DNA from: an uncultured Lachnospiraceae bacterium
Lineage (GTDB): Bacteria > Bacillota > Clostridia > Lachnospirales > Lachnospiraceae
Assembly (NCBI GenBank): GCA_900546495.1
Contig: URDN01000002.1
Coordinates: forward strand, 72,372 to 136,371
DNA length: 64,000 bases
Direction: 5' to 3'
The notes below the pieces were generated by a model. That model did not search any database and was not told where the DNA came from. It saw nothing but the letters and a program-made list of their open reading frames with translations. The translations under genes were made by a program, and so were the position numbers. Shown here piece after piece: positions 1 through 7,582 of the stretch (positions are counted from its first letter, which is position 1; every line of letters begins with the position of its first letter).

Positions 1-952
1 AATAGTACCGTTCATCCACACCCAGACAGATTTTTACCGTTCCACTGGCAAGATCCGTCACATCCAGACGTATTTCCGCAATTTCCTCATGTTCTGATGA
101 AAAAGTATGACCAACAATATCCTTCATCTGATCTGCCTGTTGCAAAATTTTCCCCGCTTCCTGTATTGCTGCCTGTTTTACTTTATGTGCTGCCGGAAGC
201 ATTTCCACCCATTTTGGAATATAAAATTCTATCGCTTCCAATGGGAACTCATACAACACACTCTGTAAAATCTGCCGGATATCTTCTGGTTTCAACTGCT
301 CACAATTTACAGCCAGCACAGTGACACCATATTTTTCCTGTAACTCCTGACAAAGCTGTTCTGCCGCCGTACTATGCGGCCGCGGCGTATTCAACAATAT
401 GACAAACGGCTTGCCTATCTTCCATAATTCTTCTACAGTTTTTTCTTCTGCAGGGACATAATTTTCCCGTGGAATATCTGTGAAACTGCCATCCGTTGTC
501 ACCACAATACCGATTGTTGCATGCTCCCGGATAACCTTCTCCGTCCCGATCTGTGCCGCTTTTGCAAATGGGATCTCATAGCTGTACCAAGGCGTCTTTA
601 CCATTCGCTCTGCGCCATCTTCCATATGCCCGCTGACGCCGTCTATTAAATAACCAACACAATCAATCAACTTCACATTTGCAGACACGTCCTCATCCAA
701 TTGAATAGTTGCTGCTTCCCGCGGAATAAACTTCGGCTCCGTTGTCATGATCGTTTTTCCCTGTGCAGACTGCGGCAATTCATCAATGGTCCGCTGCTTG
801 CCTGCCGACTCCTCCATACGTGGTAACACCATCAGATCCATAAAGCGCTTGATAAATGTAGATTTTCCGGTTCTGACCGGTCCCACAACCCCAAGGTAAA
901 TATCCCCACCGGTTCTTGCTGCAATATTCTGATAAAGATTTTTATTTGTCAT
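1..952 (-). CDS. spoIVA: SpoIVA, spore coat morphogenetic ATPase (3'-truncated by window edge)
   Basis: N-terminal 317 residues of stage IV sporulation protein A, the ATP-hydrolysing protein that polymerises on the forespore surface as the basement layer of the coat. Read on the minus strand, the protein opens MTNKNLYQNIAARTGGDIYL. It has a Walker A region GVVGPVRTGKST at residues 21-32, then DELPQSAQGKTIMTTEPKFI, a TRAFAC-GTPase-like ATPase segment nearly invariant in SpoIVA. The DCVGY and TTDGS blocks follow. The ATG at 952 is preceded by AGAGGAG at good spacing. The reading frame is open to the window edge, so roughly the last third of the protein (family length about 490 aa) is missing. 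Its presence shows that the organism is an endospore former. Family recognition is essentially certain. Confidence 0.97.
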   Translation of the reverse strand, partial: MTNKNLYQNIAARTGGDIYLGVVGPVRTGKSTFIKRFMDLMVLPRMEESAGKQRTIDELPQSAQGKTIMTTEPKFIPREAATIQLDEDVSANVKLIDCVGYLIDGVSGHMEDGAERMVKTPWYSYEIPFAKAAQIGTEKVIREHATIGIVVTTDGSFTDIPRENYVPAEEKTVEELWKIGKPFVILLNTPRPHSTAAEQLCQELQEKYGVTVLAVNCEQLKPEDIRQILQSVLYEFPLEAIEFYIPKWVEMLPAAHKVKQAAIQEAGKILQQADQMKDIVGHTFSSEHEEIAEIRLDVTDLASGTVKICLGVDERYY

Positions 953-977
953 ATCCGTCACTCTCCTCTTCTGCTTA

Positions 978-1007
978 TGAATATGCGACACAAAAACAAT
1001 ATATGAC
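978..1007 (-). promoter_or_regulatory. possible sigma-E-type promoter of spoIVA
   Basis: Read on the minus strand, a CATATATT block is followed about 12 bases later by CATATTCAT. These resemble the sigma-E -35 (ATATT) and -10 (CATACANT) elements, although the spacing is a little short. spoIVA is a known sigma-E gene in Bacillus. The match is weak and would need 5'-end mapping. Confidence 0.3.
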
Positions 1008-1143
1008 ACAAAAATCCCAATAAAACCATTCAACCCAATTCTTTCATCACGATCTTTAACAATACAGAAAAAGGCAAAATCTATGGTCTATATTTCAATG
1101 TACAAAAAATACTAAATCATGTAATACTTTCTCAATACACAGG

Positions 1144-1207
1144 AAAAAGAGCGAAAAAATATCCGGCAAGGCTTTTTAGCCTGCAAGATACTTTTTCCGC
1201 TCTTTTT
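1144..1207 (-). terminator. rho-independent terminator of the C_GCAxxG_C_C gene
   Basis: A stem AAAAAGAGCG-AAAAA..ATC pairs almost fully with the sequence ending at 1207. It lies 22 bases after the stop codon and ends in a T run on the minus strand. The rest of 953-1229 holds only the spoIVA leader. Confidence 0.8.
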
Positions 1208-1229
1208 CCGTCCGTTTATCACTCAACAC

Positions 1230-1649
1230 TTAATCATCCAGAAGGTATTCCCCAAGGATCCGAATACCATCCTCGATACAGCCATCACAGCTGCGCAGCA
1301 CTTTTCCGGTATCCACTCCTTTCAGTTCCCGACAGACGATTGAACCATTCTTATCCCGGAATTTTGCTGCCAGCTCCCGTACTAAACGCATCGTCTGTGG
1401 CTTGGTATCACACGCCTGCAGATCCCCGGAACTGTTTTTCAAACCAAGTGCCATAAACATTGCAGTAACCGCACCACAGGTCTCCATCATGCCACCCATG
1501 CCCGCACCAAAACCTTCTGAAATCTGGAACAGTGTTTCCTCATCAATTCCAAGTACATCTGCATAAGAACATAATACCACCTGCGCACAGTTATATCCGC
1601 GTGCATGTTTGTCTTTTAACTCCGCTACTCTTTCTTCTACCGTCTTCAT
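1230..1649 (-). CDS. C_GCAxxG_C_C family redox-type protein
   Basis: 139-residue protein of the C_GCAxxG_C_C family (probable redox or metal-binding protein, common in anaerobes). The conserved cysteines are visible: GYNCAQ near residue 20, then GFGAGMGGMMETCGAVTA (residues 47-64), a Cys near 79, CRELKG near 106 and CDGCIEDG near 120. The family's biochemical role is not established. It is thought to be a thiol-based electron carrier and is often found near membrane transporters or redox regulators. A minus-strand TATAAT lies at 1708-1713 with a poor -35. The gene diverges from an HxlR regulator that may control it. Confidence 0.85.
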   Translation of the reverse strand: MKTVEERVAELKDKHARGYNCAQVVLCSYADVLGIDEETLFQISEGFGAGMGGMMETCGAVTAMFMALGLKNSSGDLQACDTKPQTMRLVRELAAKFRDKNGSIVCRELKGVDTGKVLRSCDGCIEDGIRILGEYLLDD

Positions 1650-1744
1650 TTATTAACCTCCGCTTTGCTCTTTTTACCCATTTTTTAATTTTTCTTTTAT
1701 TTGACTAATTATACCACATTTTGAATATTTTTTACCAGAATCCA

Positions 1745-1773
1745 TTGAAATTTTGTCACGAAACTGCTACACT
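1745..1773 (+). promoter_or_regulatory. sigma-A-type promoter of the HxlR gene
   Basis: TTGAAA (1745-1750), a 17-base spacer and TACACT (1768-1773). The predicted transcript start near 1780 lies downstream of the ATG at 1753, which supports the later start codon at 1864. Confidence 0.55.
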
Positions 1774-1863
1774 ATGGTTACCCTTTTGATACTAAATTAC
1801 TTTTTTAAACCAAAATTACTTTTAGACAAATCAAAAGAAAAGGTCGGAGGTGAAATACTTTCC

Positions 1864-2289
1864 ATGCAACAAACTGTTAATCCGTATCATTTTGTTACCA
1901 ACTGTATCTCTGGAAAATGGAAGATGACATTATTACATCATATCCATCATTATGGGAAAATTCGTTTTAATGAAACAAAGAAAACACTCGGCGTCAGTGA
2001 AAAAGTGCTCAGCCAGCAGTTAAAAGAACTGACACATGACGGACTGGTTGAAAGAATACAGTACAACACCATCCCATTGAAAGTCGAATATATTCTGACT
2101 CCTCTGGGCGAAGACTTGATCCCGGCATTGGACATTCTTTACATCTGGAGTATCAGACGTCTGAACGAATTGAATCTTCCCATCGATCCAGACGCCTTTG
2201 CAGTTCACACAGAGGTCAAATATCGTGACCAATTACAAGATATCATGGATACGTATATGAAAAAGCATCCTCCAGTGGAGCAAAAATAG
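1864..2289 (+). CDS. HxlR-family winged-helix transcriptional regulator
   Basis: 141-residue MarR/HxlR-type DNA-binding protein. It has the family hallmark SGKWKMTLLHHI near the N terminus, where a Cys just upstream (TNCISGKW) is the usual position of the redox-active Cys in HxlR/HypR/YodB relatives. A recognition helix region KVLSQQLKELTHDGLVER and the wing follow. The open frame extends upstream to 1753. The ATG at 1864 is preferred because it has GGAGGTG about 12 bases upstream, begins exactly where HxlR homology starts, and lies downstream of the likely promoter. It diverges from the thiol-rich C_GCAxxG_C_C gene, so thiol or electrophile sensing is plausible but not shown. Confidence 0.88.
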   Translation: MQQTVNPYHFVTNCISGKWKMTLLHHIHHYGKIRFNETKKTLGVSEKVLSQQLKELTHDGLVERIQYNTIPLKVEYILTPLGEDLIPALDILYIWSIRRLNELNLPIDPDAFAVHTEVKYRDQLQDIMDTYMKKHPPVEQK

Positions 2290-2294
2290 TAAAC

Positions 2295-2323
2295 AAAAAA
2301 AGCTGCTTATGCAGCTTTTTTTG
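2295..2323 (+). terminator. rho-independent terminator of the HxlR gene
   Basis: AAAAAAAGCTGC-TTAT-GCAGCTTTTTTT, a perfect stem with a T run 6 bases after the stop codon. Confidence 0.9.
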
Positions 2324-2409
2324 TTATTAGGATAGGATATTATATATAGCTACAAACAAGGTTGTATTCAACCTGTGTAACTGCCAGATAATTGTTCTGC
2401 AACAAACGA

Positions 2410-3795
2410 TTATTTGTTTGTTACATAATCATAGATTGCATGTGCTGCATGTTTACCGGCTCCCATTGCAAGTATAACGGTAGCAGCACCTGTAACTGCA
2501 TCACCACCGGCATAGACACCTTCTTTGGTTGTCTTTCCGTTCTCTTCATCAGCCACGATACATTTCCATTTATTTACTTCCAGACCCTTTGTTGTAGAAG
2601 AAATCAACGGGTTTGGAGATGTTCCCAGAGACATGATAACTGTATCAACATCCAGGACAAAGTTAGATCCCGGAATTTCCTGCGGACGTCTTCTTCCAGA
2701 CTCATCCGGCTCACCAAGCTCCATGCGGACACATTCAAGACCGGATACCCAGCCGTTCTCATCTTCATAAATCTTAACCGGATTGGTCAGAAGATCAAAG
2801 ATAATTCCCTCTTCTTTTGCGTGATGAACTTCTTCCGCACGGGCAGGAAGCTCTGCCTCACTTCTTCTGTATACGATATGAACTTCAGCGCCAAGACGAA
2901 GTGCAGTTCTTGCAGCATCCATTGCTACGTTACCACCACCAACGACAGCTACTTTCTTTCCGCCGTGGATCGGTGTGTCATAGTCTTCTCTGTATGCGCT
3001 CATCAGGTTATTTCTTGTCAGGTACTCATTTGCGGAAAATACGCCGTTTGCGTTCTCACCATCGATACCCATGAATTTTGGAAGACCTGCTCCTGAGCCG
3101 ATAAATACAGCTTCGAAACCTTCCTCATCGATCAGCTGGTCAACAGTTACTGCTTTACCGATCACTACGTTTGTTTCAATTTTTACACCCAGATCTGTTA
3201 CATTGTCAATCTCTCTTGCAACAATCCGTTTTTTCGGAAGACGGAACTCCGGAATACCGTAACGAAGTACTCCGCCCGGCTCATGTAATGCTTCAAAAAT
3301 AGTTACATCGCATCCCATTCTTGCCAGCTCACCTGCACAGGCCAGACCTGCAGGGCCGGAACCTACGATTGCGATCTTGTGTCCGTTTGCCGGAGCCGGA
3401 TCCTGCTGACGATAATGGAATTTTGCAGCTGCATCTGCTACAAAACGCTCCAATTTACCGATGGAAACGGCCTCGCCTTTGATTCCGCGAATACATTTTC
3501 CTTCACACTGGTTCTCCTGCGGACATACACGTCCACAAGTAGCAGGAAGAGATGTATACTGAGAAAGAATTTTGTAAGCCTCCTCAATCTCTCCAACTTT
3601 TACTCTTCCAATAAATGCAGGGATGTCGATAGAAACCGGACAGCCTTCGATACATTTCGCATTTTTACATCCGAAACATCTCTGTGCCTCCATCATTGCT
3701 TCTTCTTTATTATATCCATAACAAACTTCTTCAAAATTTGTTGCTCTTACCTTTGGATCCTGCTCTCTTACAGGAACTTTTTTTAACATATCCAT
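2410..3795 (-). CDS. nfnB: NfnB / glutamate-synthase-small-subunit-like FAD, Fe-S, NADPH subunit
   Basis: 461 residues. The N-terminal domain carries two [4Fe-4S] motifs (Cys40, 43, 48, 52, and the cluster CGRVCPQENQCEGKC near 92-106). A GltD-like FAD/NADPH domain follows, with VGSGPAGLACAGELARMG near residue 146 and a second dinucleotide fold VAVVGGGNVAMDAARTA near 285. The same architecture is found in GltD and in NfnB. Because the partner immediately upstream is a ferredoxin-NADP reductase-like flavoprotein with a [2Fe-2S] motif, NfnAB (electron-bifurcating NADH-dependent reduced ferredoxin:NADP+ oxidoreductase) is the best reading. No gltA large subunit is nearby. Start and upstream stop overlap (TAATG), so translation is coupled. 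In this locus it probably supplies NADPH to the phloroglucinol reductase. Confidence 0.88.
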   Translation of the reverse strand: MDMLKKVPVREQDPKVRATNFEEVCYGYNKEEAMMEAQRCFGCKNAKCIEGCPVSIDIPAFIGRVKVGEIEEAYKILSQYTSLPATCGRVCPQENQCEGKCIRGIKGEAVSIGKLERFVADAAAKFHYRQQDPAPANGHKIAIVGSGPAGLACAGELARMGCDVTIFEALHEPGGVLRYGIPEFRLPKKRIVAREIDNVTDLGVKIETNVVIGKAVTVDQLIDEEGFEAVFIGSGAGLPKFMGIDGENANGVFSANEYLTRNNLMSAYREDYDTPIHGGKKVAVVGGGNVAMDAARTALRLGAEVHIVYRRSEAELPARAEEVHHAKEEGIIFDLLTNPVKIYEDENGWVSGLECVRMELGEPDESGRRRPQEIPGSNFVLDVDTVIMSLGTSPNPLISSTTKGLEVNKWKCIVADEENGKTTKEGVYAGGDAVTGAATVILAMGAGKHAAHAIYDYVTNK

Positions 3796-4685
3796 TAGTT
3801 GTCACCTCCGCAGTTTCCGCATCCACCATGATGTGTATCACCTTCACGCAGTTTCAGGATCGCGCGTCCTTCTTCTGTCTTGTACATCTGCTGACGTTTC
3901 ATAGCCTGGTCAAAATCAACCAGATGTCCGTCAAACTCCGGCCCGTCTACACATGCGAATTTGATTTCATCGCCAACCTGTAAACGACATGCACCACACA
4001 TACCTGTTCCGTCTACCATGATCGGGTTCATAGAAACGATGGTCGGAATGTTCAGCTTTTTGGTAAGCAGACATACGAATTTCATCATGATCATCGGTCC
4101 GATGGCTACGCATACATCATACGGCTGCTCAGCTTTTGTTGCTAGTTCTTCGATGGCTGTGGTAACCATACCCGGAACACCATAACTTCCGTCATCTGTA
4201 CATACATACAGATTTCCGGCTACTGCTTTCATCTCATCCTCCAGGATCAGCATATCATGATTCTTTGCGCCGACAACTACATCTACATCAATACCATGCT
4301 CGTGCATCCATTTTACCTGTGGGTAAACCGGTGCTGCTCCAACACCACCTGCTACGAACATAATTTTTTTCTTCTTCAGTTCTTCCAGATCTTCTTCCAC
4401 TAATTCAGATGGGCATCCCAGCGGTCCAACAAAATCCTGAAATGCATCTCCGGCTTCTAAAGCTGACATACGCTCTGTAGAAGCTCCAACAATCTGAAAT
4501 ACGATAGTTACAGTTCCAGCTTCTCTGTCATAATCACAGATAGTAAGCGGAATACGTTCTCCGATCTCGTCCATCTTTACTATTACAAACTGTCCCGGAA
4601 GACAGGATTTTGCTACTCTTGGTGCATCAACTACCATATAATAGATTTTATCAGCTAACTGCTTACGTTCTAAAATCTTATACAT
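3795..4685 (-). CDS. nfnA: NfnA / ferredoxin-NADP+ reductase-like FAD, [2Fe-2S] subunit
   Basis: 296 residues. An N-terminal FAD-binding barrel (LPGQFVIVKMDE, ERIPLTICDYD), an NAD-binding fold starting with VAGGVGAAPVYPQVKW, and a C-terminal [2Fe-2S] site DGTGMCGACRLQVG..KFACVDGP typical of NfnA and dihydroorotate dehydrogenase electron-transfer subunits. A Cys/Gly tail (GGCGNCGG) closes the protein. The frame runs upstream to 4802, but the ATG at 4685 has GAGGAGGT at good spacing and matches family N termini (MYKILERKQL). First gene of the nfnAB operon. Two GntR-like palindromes sit 47 and 104 bases upstream. Confidence 0.88.
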   Translation of the reverse strand: MYKILERKQLADKIYYMVVDAPRVAKSCLPGQFVIVKMDEIGERIPLTICDYDREAGTVTIVFQIVGASTERMSALEAGDAFQDFVGPLGCPSELVEEDLEELKKKKIMFVAGGVGAAPVYPQVKWMHEHGIDVDVVVGAKNHDMLILEDEMKAVAGNLYVCTDDGSYGVPGMVTTAIEELATKAEQPYDVCVAIGPMIMMKFVCLLTKKLNIPTIVSMNPIMVDGTGMCGACRLQVGDEIKFACVDGPEFDGHLVDFDQAMKRQQMYKTEEGRAILKLREGDTHHGGCGNCGGDN

Positions 4686-4731
4686 AAGTACCTCCTCTAT
4701 CGTTAATTTATTAACTAACTCGCTTCTAATA

Positions 4732-4798
4732 TTGTATACAAAATGGCGCCCTTTTTCAACTCCTTTCTGCACATTTACATGTTCTAATTTGTATACAT
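4732..4798. promoter_or_regulatory. two GntR-type palindromes upstream of nfnA
   Basis: TTGTATACAA (4732-4741) and TTGTATACAT (4789-4798), 57 bases apart. TTGTATACAA is the core of the Bacillus GntR operator and of several FCD-type GntR regulators. The GntR-family gene at 7583-8260 in the same locus is the obvious candidate ligand. The 397-base gap 4686-5082 holds these sites, the inverted-repeat element and the buk terminator. Confidence 0.45.
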
Positions 4799-4822
4799 GC
4801 AATTATAATTATTGCTCTTTTT

Positions 4823-4964
4823 GTAACTGTTCAGAGCCAAGCAAAATTTCAAATAACAGGTATAAAATGCTTGCATTTTTAAAACTGTTTTTGAAATTTT
4901 ATTTGGCGGATACGCCACACCGACGAAATGCGTAGCATTTTGGAGGTTGGCTCTGAACAGTTAC
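4823..4964. repeat. 142-bp inverted-repeat element with internal hairpins (MITE-like or structured RNA)
   Basis: Perfect 18-bp terminal inverted repeats GTAACTGTTCAGAGCCAA (4823-4840) and its complement (4947-4964). Inside are a long imperfect hairpin (4843-4859 with 4885-4900, enclosing AAAATGC-TT-GCATTTT at 4864-4879), a short TGGCG-GATA-CGCCA hairpin (4904-4917), and AAATGC-GTA-GCATTT (4926-4940). The whole folds as a closed multibranch structure. No second copy is seen in this window and it codes for nothing. Alternatives are a miniature mobile element or a non-coding RNA. Confidence 0.7.
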
Positions 4965-5002
4965 CTCTTTTTTATTAAACAAAAAGCGTGCCATTTTTTC
5001 AA

Positions 5003-5037
5003 CAAAAAGGACTCCTGCATAGCAGAAGTCCTTTTCC
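5003..5037 (-). terminator. rho-independent terminator of ptb-buk
   Basis: AAAAGGACTcCTGC (5005-5018), loop ATA, GCAGaAGTCCTTTT (5022-5035). It is followed by a T run on the minus strand, about 50 bases after the buk stop. Confidence 0.85.
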
Positions 5038-5082
5038 TGGATAGGTATAATTTAGAAAATCATAAAATCAAATAAATTGATT

Positions 5083-6159
5083 TTATTCCGGAACAACTTT
5101 TGTAAATGTTCTGGCCTCTTCCTCGCCACGCTGTACACGTAAAGCACCTAAAGCAAGGGATTCCATCTCATTTTCACCGGCATATACGATGACCGGTGCG
5201 ATAAATTCTACACGCTTTGCAACTTCTTTTGTAAAATATTCAGAATATGCAATACCGCCGGTCAAAATAATGTTATCTACTTTTCCATCCACATAAACAC
5301 TCAATTTTGCAATATTTCTTGCAACATTGAGAATCATTGCATCATAGATCAGTTTGGCTTTTTCATCGCCATCCATCATCATTTTTTCAACGATTCGTGT
5401 ATCATTTACACCAAAGTAACCCATAAGGCCACCCTGTGTTTTTACTTTTTTCATCATGGCTTTTTTACCCATGCCTTCACGGGTTGCCATATCAATTACC
5501 TGGAATGCAGGCAGTCCGCCGGCACGCTCCGGTGAAAACGGTCCCTCATCGTCAGAGATCATATCAACGATCTGACCTTTGTGGTGCAGGGATAAGGTAA
5601 TTCCGCCGCCCAGATGTGCAACAATTACAGAAATATCACTGTATGGTTTGTTGTTCTCTTTTGCATATTTCATAGCTGCTGCACGCATGTTCAGGTTATG
5701 TCCCATACCTTTACGCTGCATCTCCGGTAAACCGGTCACTTTTGCAAGCGGCTCTAACTCGTCAACAGTTACCGCATCGTAAATATAAGCCGGTACGTCA
5801 AGTTCTGTAGCAATCGCATTTGCAATAACTGCACCAAGGTTGGATGCATGCTCATTCTGCGGTGCGTATGTAAGCTGCCATACCATATCTTCGTTTACAC
5901 GGTAAGCACCTGCCTTGATCGGCGGGAGCAAACCACCGCGGGATACAATTGCTGTCAGATCCTCTTTGTGTACACCATTTTTCTCCATGGTTGCAAGGAT
6001 CAGTTCTTTACGCATCTCATACTGATCGATAATATTTTCAAAAGGCTTTAACTCATCCTGAGAATGCTCAATACTCTCTACAAATAACGGTGTCTCATCC
6101 TGATAAACCGCAATTTTTGTGGATGTGGAGCCTGGATTCATTACTAAGATTTTTTCCAT
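5083..6159 (-). CDS. buk: butyrate kinase
   Basis: 358-residue acetokinase-family enzyme. It converts butyryl phosphate + ADP to butyrate + ATP in the cytoplasm, the last, ATP-yielding step of butyrate formation. Recognisable blocks are MNPGSTSTKIAVY (phosphate 1), the SRGGLLPPI segment, VAHLGGGITLSLHHKGQIVD, SPERAGGLP, and IILTGGIAYSEYFTKEV. The length is normal. The frame extends ten codons further, but ATG 6159 has AAGGAGA at proper spacing and starts the conserved MEKILVMNPGS. The gene lies 10 bases downstream of ptb in one operon. Relatives accept branched or longer acyl phosphates, so butyrate specificity is inferred from the ptb pairing. Confidence 0.93.
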   Translation of the reverse strand: MEKILVMNPGSTSTKIAVYQDETPLFVESIEHSQDELKPFENIIDQYEMRKELILATMEKNGVHKEDLTAIVSRGGLLPPIKAGAYRVNEDMVWQLTYAPQNEHASNLGAVIANAIATELDVPAYIYDAVTVDELEPLAKVTGLPEMQRKGMGHNLNMRAAAMKYAKENNKPYSDISVIVAHLGGGITLSLHHKGQIVDMISDDEGPFSPERAGGLPAFQVIDMATREGMGKKAMMKKVKTQGGLMGYFGVNDTRIVEKMMMDGDEKAKLIYDAMILNVARNIAKLSVYVDGKVDNIILTGGIAYSEYFTKEVAKRVEFIAPVIVYAGENEMESLALGALRVQRGEEEARTFTKVVPE

Positions 6160-6169
6160 GCCGGTCTCC

Positions 6170-7090
6170 TTATTTATTTTTGCCTGCACTTACTGCTGCT
6201 GCTAATGCAAGAGAAAGGAATTTCTCTTTTGCAGAAGATCCTCTGGAGCAGAATACGATCGGCACTTGAGCACCAACTACGAAACCTGCCATGTTGCCCT
6301 GTGCAATGATTGTGATAGATTTTCCAAGAATATTTCCAACCTGAATATTCGGAACAAGGATAACATCAGCATCACCTGCAACCGGGCTCTCGAATCCTTT
6401 GATGTCTGCACACTCTTTATCCAGAGCGATATCCAGAGAGATTGGTCCCTCAACAACACAGTCTTTGATCTCTCCGCGCTCGTTCATCTCTTTTAATTCG
6501 CGTGCTTCTACTGTCTCAGGCATTTTCGGGTTTACTTTCTCTACTGCTGCTACAGCTGCGATCTTCGGATTCTCATATCCAAGAGCTTTCAGCGTCTCAA
6601 CGGTATTCTCGATGATCTGAGCTTTCTGCTCAAGTGTCGGGTATGTCATCATACCACCATCTGTAGTAACAAGCAGTTTATGATAATGTGGAAGTTCATC
6701 AAATACAAAATGAGACATTACACGACCTGTTCCAAGACCTGTCTCTTTATTTACAGCCGGTTTTAAGATCTGAGCTGTCTCCATTTTACCTTTCATCAGG
6801 AAATCACCTTTTCCTTCGTGGATCAGGGCAACGGCACGTCTTGCAGACTCGTCTACATCCGGAACATCGTAGATATCTTCTTCCGGTACAACCAGACCAA
6901 TCTCTGCACAGATTTTGTCGATCTCTGCTTTATCACCAACCAGAACCGGTTTTGCGATTCCTTCTTCCTGTGCATGTTTGATAGCCTGTAATGTATGCTC
7001 ATCCTGAGCAGCTGCAACGATTACACGCATCGGCTCCGGAAAACCTTTTACACGTTCTACGATCTCATCAAAGTTTTTAATAACTGCCAT
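6170..7090 (-). CDS. ptb: phosphate butyryltransferase
   Basis: 306-residue Pta/Ptb-family enzyme exchanging CoA for phosphate on butyryl-CoA to give butyryl phosphate for Buk. Visible family blocks include RVIVAAAQDEHTLQAIKHA, LMKGKMETAQILKPAVNKE, the TDGGMMTYPTLEQKAQI segment, VEGPISLDIALDKECA, ADVILVPNIQVGNILGKS and VGAQVPIVFCSRGSSAKEKF. The upstream frame starts at 7156, but ATG 7090 with GGAGGA 8 bases before it gives the standard N terminus MAVIKNFDEI. First gene of ptb-buk, behind a strong sigma-A promoter. Together with buk it offers substrate-level phosphorylation at the end of the neighbouring ring-cleavage pathway. Confidence 0.93.
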   Translation of the reverse strand: MAVIKNFDEIVERVKGFPEPMRVIVAAAQDEHTLQAIKHAQEEGIAKPVLVGDKAEIDKICAEIGLVVPEEDIYDVPDVDESARRAVALIHEGKGDFLMKGKMETAQILKPAVNKETGLGTGRVMSHFVFDELPHYHKLLVTTDGGMMTYPTLEQKAQIIENTVETLKALGYENPKIAAVAAVEKVNPKMPETVEARELKEMNERGEIKDCVVEGPISLDIALDKECADIKGFESPVAGDADVILVPNIQVGNILGKSITIIAQGNMAGFVVGAQVPIVFCSRGSSAKEKFLSLALAAAVSAGKNK

Positions 7091-7164
7091 ACTAAAATCC
7101 TCCTGCTTTTGTTTATATATTTTTTGAGCCTCTCCCGAGACTCTTTTCTCATTCATTGGCTCTC

Positions 7165-7193
7165 ATTATAGCATGATTCCTTTTTTACCGCAA
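7165..7193 (-). promoter_or_regulatory. sigma-A promoter of ptb-buk
   Basis: On the minus strand TTGCGG (7193-7188), 17 bases, TATAAT (7170-7165), with a leader of about 70 bases to ATG 7090. Confidence 0.65.
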
Positions 7194-7278
7194 CAGAAAA
7201 ATTTGCAATTTATACTTTATATTTTACATCATGCACGATTTTGATTCATTATGGGCTTTTTATTATTTACTTTATTGA

Positions 7279-7345
7279 AAGAGAAGGACCTGATTTGTCT
7301 CAGTCGCTAACAATTGCTCCTTGAGAAAAATCAGGTTCTTCTCTT
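7279..7345. repeat. hairpin repeat A with conserved loop
   Basis: A roughly 25-bp near-perfect stem (AAGAGAAGGACCTGATTT.. at 7279-7303 against 7320-7345) with loop TCGCTAACAATTGCTC. Its loop matches that of hairpin B at 7506-7569 in the opposite orientation, although the stems are unrelated. The 426-base gap 7157-7582 contains the ptb promoter, this hairpin, about 160 bases of featureless AT-rich DNA, and hairpin B. Confidence 0.7.
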
Positions 7346-7505
7346 AATCTACACCATGATAAAAAGCCGCGATAATATTCCTGTATTTTTTTAGTTTATA
7401 CATTCTTCGCTGTTTATCATAAAATTGTGATACTATTCTATTAGAAAAAGATACCTGTCACGAATTATATCTTTTGCCATGTAAATTTGAGGCAATAACT
7501 GAAAT

Positions 7506-7569
7506 AGCGGGATTCTTATTTTTTCCTGGCAAGCGATTGTTAGCTGCCGGAAAAAATAAGAATCCCGCT
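7506..7569 (-). terminator. hairpin repeat B, long terminator-like palindrome after the GntR gene
   Basis: A 21-bp perfect stem (7506-7526 with 7549-7569), extended by four pairs past a bulge, with loop AGCGATTGTTAGC (7532-7544). It starts 14 bases after the GntR stop. It lacks a clean T tail on the minus strand, so it may be a 3'-end protector or repeat rather than a classical terminator. The loop read on the minus strand, GCTAACAATCGCT, recurs in hairpin A. Confidence 0.7.
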
Positions 7570-7582
7570 CTCATACTCTATA

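Noticed and set aside
2392..3096. 234-residue plus-strand open frame opposite nfnB
   Set aside because: Antisense shadow of a conserved gene, with Cys/Ser/Phe-rich low-complexity translation and no ribosome-binding site.
2410..3795. Glutamate synthase small subunit (gltD)
   Set aside because: Architecture allows it, but the coupled ferredoxin-NADP reductase-like subunit and lack of gltA indicate NfnB.
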